Source: Bacillota bacterium
Lineage (GTDB): Bacteria > Bacillota > Clostridia > Oscillospirales > Ruminococcaceae
Direction: 5' to 3'
DNA: 12,593 nt
Assembly: GCA_029550985.1 (NCBI GenBank)
Contig: JAKPGH010000133.1
Span: 1 to 12,593 of the forward strand
The position numbers were made by a program, and so were the translations under genes. Numbering within the stretch: position 1 is the first letter of the stretch; each line of letters starts with the position of its first letter. The notes under the pieces are model-generated. The model had not been told where the DNA came from and ran no database searches. It worked only from the letters and a program-made list of their open reading frames with translations. This document shows positions 6,585 to 12,593 of this stretch, piece by piece.

Positions 6585-7352
6585 ATGATCAACAAGGTTG
6601 AGATCTGCGGCGTGAATACGTCTAAGCTCAAAGTTCTCAAGGAAAGCGAGAAACTGGAGCTGCTCCAACGGGCAAAACAAGGGGACCAAGAAGCCCGCAC
6701 CGAACTGGTCAACGGAAACCTGCGGCTGGTGCTCTCGGTGGTGCAGAAGTTTACCAACCGCGGGGAGAATCTGGATGACCTGTTTCAAGTGGGCTGCATC
6801 GGGCTGATCAAATCCATTGACAACTTCGACACCAACCTCAATGTGCGGTTCTCAACTTATGCTGTACCTATGATCATCGGCGAGATTCGCCGTTACCTGC
6901 GGGACAACAACTCCATTCGAGTTTCCCGTTCCCTGCGGGATACCGCCTATAAGGCCATGCAGGTGAAGGAGTGGCTGACCGCCCAAAGCGACCGGGAACC
7001 GACGGTGGAGGAAATCTCCAAAGAAATGGGGCTGAAAAAAGAGGAAGTGGTGATGGCCCTGGAAGCCATTGTGGAGCCCATTTCCCTTTACGAGCCCGCT
7101 TACAACGACGGCGGCGACACCATCTTTGTCATGGACCAGGTGGGGGATAAGCAGAGCGACAAGGATTGGCTGGACGAAATCGCCCTCAAGGAAGCCATTG
7201 AAAACCTGGGGGAGCGGGAAAAGAAGATTCTTTCCCTTCGCTTTTTCGTAGGGAAAACTCAGATGGAAGTGGCCAAAGAAGTGGGAATTTCTCAGGCACA
7301 GGTTTCCCGCCTGGAAAAAGCCGCCCTCAACCGCATCAAAAAGCAGATTTAG
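6585..7352 (+). CDS. sigG: Late forespore sigma factor SigG
   Basis: The 255-residue product is RNA polymerase sigma-G, which directs late forespore transcription during sporulation. The N-terminus NKVEICGVNTSKL is the SigG signature. Region 2 (about residues 40-105) contains LVNGNLRLVLSV, DDLFQVGCIGLIKSIDNFD and FSTYAVPMIIGEIRRYLRDN. Region 3 begins at RVSRSLRDTAYKAMQ, and region 4 (about 200-250) includes GKTQMEVAKEVGISQAQVSRLEKAAL. The start at ATG 6585 has a GGGAGGAG site 6 nt upstream and gives the exact family N-terminus; the longer frame from 6519 would include the promoter. In many Firmicutes sigG follows spoIIGA-sigE, but here nagB is upstream and a hydrolase gene downstream, so sigG is detached. 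It ends in TAG. Confidence 0.97.
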   Translation: MINKVEICGVNTSKLKVLKESEKLELLQRAKQGDQEARTELVNGNLRLVLSVVQKFTNRGENLDDLFQVGCIGLIKSIDNFDTNLNVRFSTYAVPMIIGEIRRYLRDNNSIRVSRSLRDTAYKAMQVKEWLTAQSDREPTVEEISKEMGLKKEEVVMALEAIVEPISLYEPAYNDGGDTIFVMDQVGDKQSDKDWLDEIALKEAIENLGEREKKILSLRFFVGKTQMEVAKEVGISQAQVSRLEKAALNRIKKQI

Positions 7353-7411
7353 CCCCAACGTTTTGCCGACCAACTATTTTACCTTATCTGCTTCCATTTA
7401 AAAATTTAGTC

Positions 7412-7441
7412 AAAAGCCGCCTTTCCGGTGGCTTTTTTCTT
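7412..7441 (+). terminator. Intrinsic terminator after sigG
   Basis: AAAAGCCGCC (7412-7421) pairs with GGTGGCTTTT (7427-7436) over 10 bp including one G-U, with a TTTCC loop and a following T-run. Confidence 0.88.
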
Positions 7442-7515
7442 TCAAAAATTGAGATACTATCCCCTTTTTCTGCCTTTTTGCATAAGCTGGCATAGGTCAA
7501 AAAGGAGGAGTGTCT

Positions 7516-8685
7516 GTGACAACGGCGACCATACATTTCTTTTCGCAGTTTGTGTATCTCAACCTTCCGCCCCAAAAAGGCAATACCCCGACGGTGAGGG
7601 AAACCGTTGATTTCTATCTCCGCACCCCTCTGGGGCAGCGGCTGCTGGAAAAGCGCTTTGGCCGCACTCCGCGGGAATACCAGTCCTGGAAGGAATTTTT
7701 GGAGTCGGCGCCTCAGGAACTGTTGGATTGGCAGATCGTCGACGTATTGGACGACAACGCCTCCCATCAGAGCGGCTTTTACGGCTGCACTTTTCTTTCC
7801 CCCCAGGGGGAAAGGGTGGTGGCTTTCCGGGGCAGTGAAATGCTGGGAAATCCTCACTTTAAAAACGATTATGTCACCGATTTTGCTTTGATTCTTTGCG
7901 AGAAAACGCCGCAACAGAAAATGGTGGACCGCTATTGGATGGAATACGGCAACAGGCCGGGGCCCGTTTGGATAACCGGCCACTCGCTGGGAGGCAATCT
8001 CGCCGCCTATGGGGCCCTTTCCGCCCCCGATGAAGTGCGGCGGAGAATCCAAAAGGTGGTCACCTTCAATGCTCCCGGATTTTGCAAGGAGTTTTTGACG
8101 CAGTATCAAAAGCCGATTCAGGAGCTGGGGGACCGTATGGTGCTCTATCAAAACAAGTTTGACATTGTCTCCTCTCTGCTGGAGCATCCGGTGAAAGCGC
8201 AAATTGTGGCCTCCCGGTTTGACCCCACCAACCTGGAAAACCCCACCGTCTGGGATATGATGTACCCCCATTCCAACTTCCAGTTTGAAAGGGACGAAGC
8301 GGGGGAATTGGTGCCGGACCCCGGCGGGGAAAAAAGCCAGCTGTGCCAATTGGTCCATTCTTTGAGCGACACGGTTCTTTCCCTTCCGCTATCCCTGCGC
8401 AAAGAGCTGATGGAAAAGACCTTGCAGGCGATTTACCATTCCCCCGACGGCGCCACGGGGCGAAAAGCGGCTCTGGATGCCGCCGGCAAGTTCCTGACCC
8501 GCCATCTGACCCAGGCGGGCGCTCAAACTTCCGCCATGGTCGCTTACGGCGCCAGCCTGCTGTTGGGGCAGAATCCCCTGGAATTTTTGGCAAAGCGCCA
8601 GCAGGATTCCTGGCAGGGCGCGCTTGCCAAAACGTTACTTTTGCTGTTACATATTCTCAGTCAGAAGGTGTTCGGAACCCCCTGA
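7516..8685 (+). CDS. DUF2974/Mbeg1-like alpha/beta hydrolase
   Basis: The 389-residue product has a lipase-like serine hydrolase core. VVAFRGSE (about residues 101-108) matches the strand and oxyanion-loop region of class-3-lipase-type proteins. GHSLGG (155-160) is the nucleophile elbow with Ser157, and NKFDIV (Asp216) and YPHSNF (His252) are plausible remaining triad members. The whole resembles the DUF2974/Mbeg1-like family found in gut Firmicutes; substrate unknown. The C-terminal ~110 residues are helical, with no signal peptide or clear membrane segment, although LLLLLHIL near the end is hydrophobic. Start GTG 7516 is preferred over GTG 7510, because AAAGGAGGA (7501-7509) ends 6 nt before 7516 and overlaps 7510. 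The gene is separated from sigG by a terminator, and its own promoter was not clearly seen. Confidence 0.78.
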   Translation: MTTATIHFFSQFVYLNLPPQKGNTPTVRETVDFYLRTPLGQRLLEKRFGRTPREYQSWKEFLESAPQELLDWQIVDVLDDNASHQSGFYGCTFLSPQGERVVAFRGSEMLGNPHFKNDYVTDFALILCEKTPQQKMVDRYWMEYGNRPGPVWITGHSLGGNLAAYGALSAPDEVRRRIQKVVTFNAPGFCKEFLTQYQKPIQELGDRMVLYQNKFDIVSSLLEHPVKAQIVASRFDPTNLENPTVWDMMYPHSNFQFERDEAGELVPDPGGEKSQLCQLVHSLSDTVLSLPLSLRKELMEKTLQAIYHSPDGATGRKAALDAAGKFLTRHLTQAGAQTSAMVAYGASLLLGQNPLEFLAKRQQDSWQGALAKTLLLLLHILSQKVFGTP

Positions 8686-8734
8686 GGAAGAGCCGTTGGG
8701 AATTTGCAAGGCGGACGCCATCCGGGACAAAATA

Positions 8735-8763
8735 TTGACAGGATGCGATTTAAGGTGTAGGCT
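8735..8763 (+). promoter_or_regulatory. Candidate promoter of yitT-like gene
   Basis: A perfect TTGACA (8735-8740) is followed after 17 nt by TAGGCT (8758-8763), a weak -10 box with three matches. It lies in the 113-nt gap before the YitT-family gene. An overlap of the spacer region with TTAAGG adds nothing firm. Confidence 0.45.
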
Positions 8764-8798
8764 AAATTGTTATATTTTAAAAAGAGGAGCTAGCCGAC

Positions 8799-9650
8799 AT
8801 GACTTTGGTAAAAAATAAGGCAAAGCAGATGGGGCTCATTGCCGTAGGTTGTCTGCTGTACGCCTTAGCCTACAATCTGTTTTTGGACCCTTTTAAAATT
8901 TCCCCGGGCGGCGTCAGCGGCCTGGCCATGGTAATTGGCCATCTGACCGGCTTTCCGGCGGGTACTGCCATCATCCTGATGAATATTCCTCTGATTATTT
9001 TGGCCTATTTGCGGCTGGGGGCAGGCTTTATCCTCAACACGGCCATCGCCACCTTGTTATCCTCCACCCTCATCGACTTGACGGCGTGGATGCCCTCGCC
9101 GGTGGACGACCCTATGTTGGCGGCCGTCTGCGGCGGCGTGCTGATTGGCGCCGGCCTGGGCTTTATTATGCGGATGGGCGCCACCACCGGCGGCACCGAT
9201 ATTGTCAGCAGGCTGGTTCAGGCGGCGCGACCCCACCTTAAAATGGGGCAGGTGGTGATGATTGTGGACGGAGTCATTATCTGCCTTTCCGCCGCCGTCT
9301 TTCGGGATTTTTCCCTGGCGGTGTACGCCCTCATCGGGCTTGCTTTATGCGGCAAGGTGATGGACTCCATCCTGTACGGTTTTGACTTTGCCACTTTAAC
9401 CTACATCATTTCCGACCGACCTTATGAAATTGGAAATGCCCTGCAGGAGCAGTTGGAGCGGGGCGTCACCTACCTGGAAGGGCAGGGAGGCTATACCCTG
9501 AAACCGAAAAAGGTGATAGTTTGCGCGGTCAAGCGGGGACAGGTGGCCGCTTTGCGCAACATCATCGACAACATGGACCCCAACGCCTTTTTAATTGTCA
9601 CCGACGGACACCAGATTTTTGGCGACGGTTTTATCAAACAAAAAATATAA
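8799..9650 (+). CDS. YitT-family membrane protein
   Basis: The 283-residue product has the two-part YitT layout. Residues 1-175 form five or six membrane helices (YitT_membrane/DUF161), including the conserved NLFLDPFKISPGGVSGLAMV and MGATTGGTDIVSRL. A cytoplasmic C-terminal DUF2179 domain (about 205-280) ends with AFLIVTDGHQIFGDGF. Function of the family is unestablished; transport has been proposed. AGAGGAG (8783-8789) lies about 9 nt before ATG 8799. A small ORF follows 79 nt later with no terminator in between, so both are probably on one transcript. Nothing is unusual in length or motifs. Confidence 0.92.
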   Translation: MTLVKNKAKQMGLIAVGCLLYALAYNLFLDPFKISPGGVSGLAMVIGHLTGFPAGTAIILMNIPLIILAYLRLGAGFILNTAIATLLSSTLIDLTAWMPSPVDDPMLAAVCGGVLIGAGLGFIMRMGATTGGTDIVSRLVQAARPHLKMGQVVMIVDGVIICLSAAVFRDFSLAVYALIGLALCGKVMDSILYGFDFATLTYIISDRPYEIGNALQEQLERGVTYLEGQGGYTLKPKKVIVCAVKRGQVAALRNIIDNMDPNAFLIVTDGHQIFGDGFIKQKI

Positions 9651-9729
9651 CTGGCTGGATGGATTTCCCCGCACTTCGTCCGGGCATATATCTCCACCAG
9701 GGGGAAACACTACCCTTGAGGTGATGAGA

Positions 9730-9906
9730 ATGCTGAACCTGAACAACAGCCAAGTGTTCCAATCGTTGCCCGGCTATGTGAAGGAGAATATCCTGCAAAG
9801 CGGCATTGATTTTCAAGACGAAGTGCACCTGAAGGAATTTGCCAACAATCTGGAAAAGGAATACCAGCAATTTTCCTCCAAATTCAAAGGGCAAACATTA
9901 CAGTAA
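9730..9906 (+). CDS. Small protein of unknown function (58 aa)
   Basis: I do not recognise a family. The product is soluble, with no membrane segment or cysteine. It begins MLNLNNSQVFQSLPGYVKEN, continues with ILQSGIDF and ends in a charged helix (EFANNLEKEYQQF) and a basic tail. The pattern 'Leu-Pro-x-Tyr-Val-Lys-x-x-Ile-x-x-Ser-Gly' looks like a conserved short domain rather than random coding. ATG 9730 is chosen because GAGGTGAT (9718-9725) is well placed; ATG 9724 is the alternative, two residues longer. The frame is open upstream into the yitT-like gene, but that part is not coding. The gene is followed directly by a strong terminator, which supports that it is real. Confidence 0.65.
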   Translation: MLNLNNSQVFQSLPGYVKENILQSGIDFQDEVHLKEFANNLEKEYQQFSSKFKGQTLQ

Positions 9907-9910
9907 CCGG

Positions 9911-9950
9911 TTAAACAGTGGGATGAATGATTCCCACTGTTTAATTTTAA
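9911..9950 (+). terminator. Intrinsic terminator after the 58-aa gene
   Basis: The 13-bp stem TTAAACAGTGGGA (9911-9923) pairs with TCCCACTGTTTAA (9932-9944), with an 8-nt loop and an AT-rich, T-containing tail. Confidence 0.85.
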
Positions 9951-10048
9951 ATCTATGATACTTTAGGTATATTCCATATAGGATATTTGATTGCCAATAT
10001 TACTAATAGGAGTTTCACCTTATTCCATATCTTATCCGGAATCCAAAG

Positions 10049-10081
10049 AAAAAACCGCATGGCAAAGCCATGCGGTTTTTT
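10049..10081. terminator. Bidirectional terminator between convergent genes
   Basis: AAAAAACCGCATGGC (10049-10063) and GCCATGCGGTTTTTT (10067-10081) form a 15-bp stem with a 3-nt AAA loop. It reads as an intrinsic terminator on both strands, mainly for pepD on the minus strand, whose stop lies 19 nt away. Confidence 0.92.
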
Positions 10082-10099
10082 CGTTGTTCTATTTCTAGG

Positions 10100-11539
10100 C
10101 TATTTGGCGCATCTCAGCACTTCCACCAGGAAATCCCACACCCGCTGTACCGAGGAGATGCTTAAGCTCTCGTGGTAAGTGTGAACCTCCGACATATCCG
10201 GGCCGATGGACACGCAGTCCAAATCAGGCAGCTTGCCGGCAAACATGCCGCACTCCAGTCCGGCGTGGATGGCGGAAATCTGGGGGTCGCGGCCGTACTG
10301 CTTGCGGAACACTTCCACCATCAGGTCGCGGAGCGCCGAATCCTTTTTGTACTCCCAGGCGGGGTAATCGCCGGAGATATCGATGCTGCCGCCCATCAGT
10401 TGCATCAGGCAGGCAATGCGGTTGACCAGCATTTGTTTCTGTGTGGCCACGCTGCTGCGGATGCAGAAGGACGCCTGCAGTTCCTTCTCTTCGGTGGTCA
10501 GGATGCCCAGGTTGAGGGAGGTTTGCACCAGGCCGGCAATGTCGGGGCTCATCACCTGAACGCCGTCGGGCATGCAGGTCAACAAAGTAATGGCCTTAAA
10601 GGTAGAAGCTTCGTCCATGGGCAGCTTGTCGGTGGAAGCGTCCTCCACGGTGACCGACACCCCCGGGTCGGTGCTGCGGTATTCGCGCTGGAAGGCGGCC
10701 GCCATCTCCGCCACAACGGTGCGTAGGGTATCGGCGTTTTCCGCCAGGAGCAGCGCCTGAGATTCCCGGGGAATGGCGTTGTCCTTGTTGCCGCCGGCGA
10801 CAGAGACAAGCCGCAGCGGAGTCTTGGTTTGGGCCGCATACAGCAGCCGGCCCATGAGCATGTTGGCGTTGGCACGGCCTTTGTCAATTTCCACGCCGGA
10901 GTGGCCGCCCAGCAGCCCCTTGATGGTAATTTTCATAGCGGTGCCGGAGAAGGGGGCGCGCGTCAGAGGCAGATGGCAGCGGGTCATGTTGCCGCCTGCG
11001 CAGCTGACGGTGAAAATACCCTCTTCCTCGGAGTCGATGTTGATGAGCTATCTGCCCTTGAGGGGGCTCATATCCAGCTCCACGGCGCCCAGCATGCCGA
11101 TTTCCTCGTCGGTGGTGAGCACCACCTCAACCCGGGGATGGGCCAGGTCGTTAGCGTCCAACACCGCCAGCGCCATGGCAACGGCGATACCGTTGTCTCC
11201 GCCCAGGGTGGTGCCTTTGGCGCGGATCCGGTCGCCGTCCACTACCAGATCGATGCCTTCCTTTTCCATGTCCTTGGGGCAGTCGGGCGCCTTTTCGCAG
11301 ACCATGTCCAGATGGCCCTGCAAAATGATGGGGTCGGCGTTTTCATACCCCGGAGTGGCTTCCTTGATGATGATGACGTTGTTGGCGCTGTCCTGATAAT
11401 GCTCCAGGTTGCGCTCTTTGGCAAAGGCCACACACCAGTCGCTGACGGCTTTGGTATTGGTCGAGCCGTGGGGAATGGCCGAAAGTTCTTCGAAGAAACG
11501 AAACACGCTGTTCGGCTGCAGATGTTCCAAAACTCCCAT
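10100..11539 (-). pseudogene. pepD: PepD (M20) dipeptidase interrupted by in-frame TAG
   Basis: One reading frame of 479 codons encodes a full PepD aminoacyl-histidine dipeptidase, but codon 164 (11048-11050) is TAG. Before it the product has the metal-binding His76 and Asp78 (GHLDMV), Asp115 (GGDNG) and Glu145/146 (TTDEEIG). After it the same frame continues LINIDSEEEG, the lid/dimerisation segment GLLGGHSGVEIDKGRANA, and the C-terminal HTYHESLSI metal ligand. No frameshift or deletion is visible, so the lesion is one codon. Termination would give a 163-residue fragment lacking the lid domain and last ligand; a restart at ATG 10987 would lack the catalytic centre. GGAG lies 9 nt before ATG 11539. 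TAG also ends this gene and others here, so it is not generally sense. A recent nonsense mutation, a sequencing error or specific readthrough remain possible. Confidence 0.85.
11048..11050 (-). other. In-frame amber codon in pepD
   Basis: The minus strand reads AAG GGC AGA TAG CTC ATC AAC ATC, that is K-G-R-stop-L-I-N-I. The flanks match the conserved PepD segment before DSEEEG on both sides without a gap. A single change from TAC or TAT (Tyr), AAG (Lys), CAG (Gln) or TGG would give it. Confidence 0.95.
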
Positions 11540-11560
11540 GACAATCGCTCCTTTATTGAA

Positions 11561-11578
11561 ATCACTTGTTCAAGTGAT
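11561..11578. repeat. Inverted repeat at gene junction
   Basis: ATCACTTG-TT-CAAGTGAT has perfect 8-bp arms. It covers the last codons and stop of the membrane/winged-helix gene, 9 nt before the pepD ribosome binding site on the minus strand. It could be an mRNA hairpin between the two genes or chance. Confidence 0.4.
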
Positions 11579-11909
11579 AGTGTCCGCTTTTTGGATCAAA
11601 TGCAATCCACTGTTGGGACAGCAAATGTTCCTTTACTTGCTGGGCAAAAACTTTTGGGTTTTGAACGGTGGCACGCTGTTTGGACCACGGCCTGCGGGCG
11701 CTGATGTTTGCAACCTGCCGCTCCATTTCCGACATGGAAATGGCCCCGTTTTTCTTTAAATATTTTATGACGCGTGCCGACGCCTTCTGGATTAAAATGC
11801 GCTTTAAATCGTCCTGCTGGCTGAGGGACCTTTTCAAGCCCCAGGCGTAGAGAACCGCGGAAATACAGGCGAACAGCACAACATAAATCACCGTCTGCCA
11901 CCAGGTCAT
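11562..11909 (-). CDS. One-pass membrane protein with winged-helix-like domain
   Basis: No family is recognised. The 115-residue product begins with a membrane helix (about residues 4-24, WWQTVIYVVLFACISAVLYAW) and a basic stretch. A cytoplasmic part follows, with helices and a strand pattern resembling a winged helix: ARVIKYLKKNGAISMSEMERQV, then VFAQQVKEHLLSQQWI and a short hairpin DPKSGHYHLNK. It is not a typical DNA-binding regulator in length, and the winged-helix reading is from pattern only. GGAAGGGAT precedes the ATG. The gene starts 2 nt after the stop of the PqqD-like gene and ends 22 nt before pepD, so translation is likely coupled. A membrane-tethered adaptor or regulator of the neighbouring peptide genes is one possibility. 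Confidence 0.72.
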   Translation of the reverse strand: MTWWQTVIYVVLFACISAVLYAWGLKRSLSQQDDLKRILIQKASARVIKYLKKNGAISMSEMERQVANISARRPWSKQRATVQNPKVFAQQVKEHLLSQQWIAFDPKSGHYHLNK

Positions 11910-11911
11910 GT

Positions 11912-12265
11912 CTATATTTTATCCCTTCCGCGATATAAAATAAAGCGGTTGTTCCGCAGAATCTTCATATATTTAACGAGCCGGTCATAAAGGGGTTCCG
12001 CTTGCTCGCCAAATTCCGCCTTCATTTCGTTGGCCAAATCCCCAACCGTGCGAACGCCGTCAATCTTCTTCCACAGGAAGCTGCCGTAAGAGTCCAGCTT
12101 GATGTGGCTGACGCGGGGAGAGTGAAAAAATTTCTGGGCTAGTTTGTGATAAAACCCCCGGTGCACCATGTGAATGGTAACGATACCGTCTTTTTCATCC
12201 CATGTGTTGAGCGGGTTTGCCACCGGCACATAGTCGAGATAGTTTTCGCTTTTCCGCTTGCGCAT
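11912..12265 (-). CDS. PqqD-like protein
   Basis: The 117-residue product matches the PqqD fold in its second half (about residues 50-115): the strand IKLDSYGSFLWKKIDGVRTV, then DLANEMKAEFGEQAEPLYDRLVKYMKILRNNRFI. PqqD-like domains bind the leader of a precursor peptide and present it to a modifying enzyme, often a radical SAM protein, but many stand-alone members have unknown roles. No precursor peptide or radical SAM gene is visible here. Start ATG 12265 (MRKRKSENYLDY) is preferred because GGGAGAA sits 6-12 nt before it; upstream in-frame ATGs at 12280 and 12337 either overlap that site or lack one. The N-terminal 45 residues are basic, then contain a conserved-looking VPVANPLNTWDEKDG segment. 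It ends in TAG, 2 nt before the next ATG. Confidence 0.75.
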   Translation of the reverse strand: MRKRKSENYLDYVPVANPLNTWDEKDGIVTIHMVHRGFYHKLAQKFFHSPRVSHIKLDSYGSFLWKKIDGVRTVGDLANEMKAEFGEQAEPLYDRLVKYMKILRNNRFILYRGRDKI

Positions 12266-12291
12266 TTTGTTTTCTCCCATTGTGTTCAAAC

Positions 12292-12323
12292 CGGGCTGCA
12301 CACTCTTGCGAGTATGCAGCCCG
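12292..12323. promoter_or_regulatory. Hairpin between OPT transporter and PqqD-like genes
   Basis: CGGGCTGCA (12292-12300) pairs with TGCAGCCCG (12315-12323). Inside, ACTC (12302-12305) pairs with GAGT (12310-12313) across a single C/A mismatch, leaving a TTGC loop. No proper T-run follows on either strand. On the minus strand it sits 26 nt before the PqqD-like start; it may be a partial terminator, an RNA-processing or stability element, or an operator. Confidence 0.55.
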
Positions 12324-12344
12324 ATTCTATTGGTCAAAATACAA

Positions 12345-12593
12345 TTACTTCTCCAATTTCTTGTTCCAAATGGTGAACTTCAGAATGGTCAGCAGCAGCA
12401 GGATGAAGGCAATCAAACCGGTGAAGTTGCCAAACTGAAGAGATTCAGGCAGCGCCACATTGACGCCCAGTGCGGCGAACACAGCCAGCAGGATTCCGAC
12501 GATACCCTCGCCGGCGATCAGACCGGAGCTGTAAAGCACACCGGACTGCACCATGTCTTCTCTTGCCTTCTCGGAGGACATTTTGCGCTTCTC
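12345..12593 (-). CDS. OPT-family oligopeptide transporter (C-terminal end)
   Basis: The gene runs out of the window at its 5' side; 82 residues and the stop are visible. The sequence SGVLYSSGLIAGEGIVGILL is the conserved last-but-one helix of OPT-family transporters, which take up small peptides across the cytoplasmic membrane. A final helix (GNFTGLIAFILLLLTILKF) and a short basic tail follow. Before them, EKAREDMVQ is the cytoplasmic loop. The ATG at 12581 is internal, since the frame continues to the window edge (EKRK). The gene heads the minus-strand group with a PqqD-like protein and the dipeptidase pepD. Uptake and then hydrolysis of short peptides is the plausible joint role. Confidence 0.85.
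   Translation of the reverse strand, partial: EKRKMSSEKAREDMVQSGVLYSSGLIAGEGIVGILLAVFAALGVNVALPESLQFGNFTGLIAFILLLLTILKFTIWNKKLEK

Noticed and set aside
10579..10887. Frameshift as the cause of the pepD interruption
   Set aside because: The codons before and after the stop are in the same frame and match the family without a gap, so it is a nonsense codon only.
11048..11050. Genome-wide reading of TAG as pyrrolysine or another amino acid
   Set aside because: nagA, sigG, the PqqD-like gene and pepD itself end in TAG at the expected family lengths, so TAG acts as a stop here. Only local readthrough remains open.
10172..11704. Plus-strand open frames across the pepD region
   Set aside because: They are antisense shadows of pepD, whose frame matches the M20 family throughout.

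Overview
The window looks like a chromosomal segment from a motile, endospore-forming Clostridia member, probably of the Oscillospiraceae/Ruminococcaceae type. This is inferred from a T-box leader, a clear forespore sigma factor SigG, a CheW next to an FlhB-C-like export protein, strong AGGAGG-type ribosome binding sites, intrinsic terminators with perfect GC-rich stems, and moderately GC-rich coding DNA with AT-rich gaps. No mobile element, tRNA, rRNA or CRISPR array was seen.

Layout, plus strand. The window opens with the 3' end of a small FlhB C-terminal-domain-like protein, followed by cheW (motility and chemotaxis). A sigma-A promoter and a T-box leader with terminator (about 797-1130) then control a single acyl-CoA synthetase gene that ends at a 15-bp terminator. 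Next comes an amino-sugar locus: a LacI-family regulator with an 18-bp near-palindromic operator candidate at its own promoter, nagA (GlcNAc-6-phosphate deacetylase) and a divergent nagB (GlcN-6-phosphate deaminase family), closed by a terminator. A 380-nt gap leads to a stand-alone sigG. After another terminator come a DUF2974/Mbeg1-like alpha/beta hydrolase, a YitT-family membrane protein and a 58-residue protein of unknown function.

Layout, minus strand (right end). From right to left there are the C-terminus of an OPT-family oligopeptide transporter, a PqqD-like small protein, a one-pass membrane protein with a winged-helix-like cytoplasmic part, and pepD (M20 aminoacyl-histidine dipeptidase). 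The last three are almost contiguous, and with the transporter they suggest a peptide uptake and hydrolysis cluster. It converges on the plus-strand genes at two back-to-back terminators (9911-10081).

Most notable points: (1) a complete T-box transcription attenuator in front of an acyl-CoA synthetase rather than a tRNA synthetase or amino-acid gene; (2) pepD, otherwise intact, is interrupted by one in-frame TAG at codon 164, although TAG is a normal stop for several genes here; (3) the OPT / PqqD-like / membrane-winged-helix / PepD grouping; (4) the LacI operator candidate and a pair of mutually exclusive hairpins before nagA; (5) a NagB with altered active-site acids.
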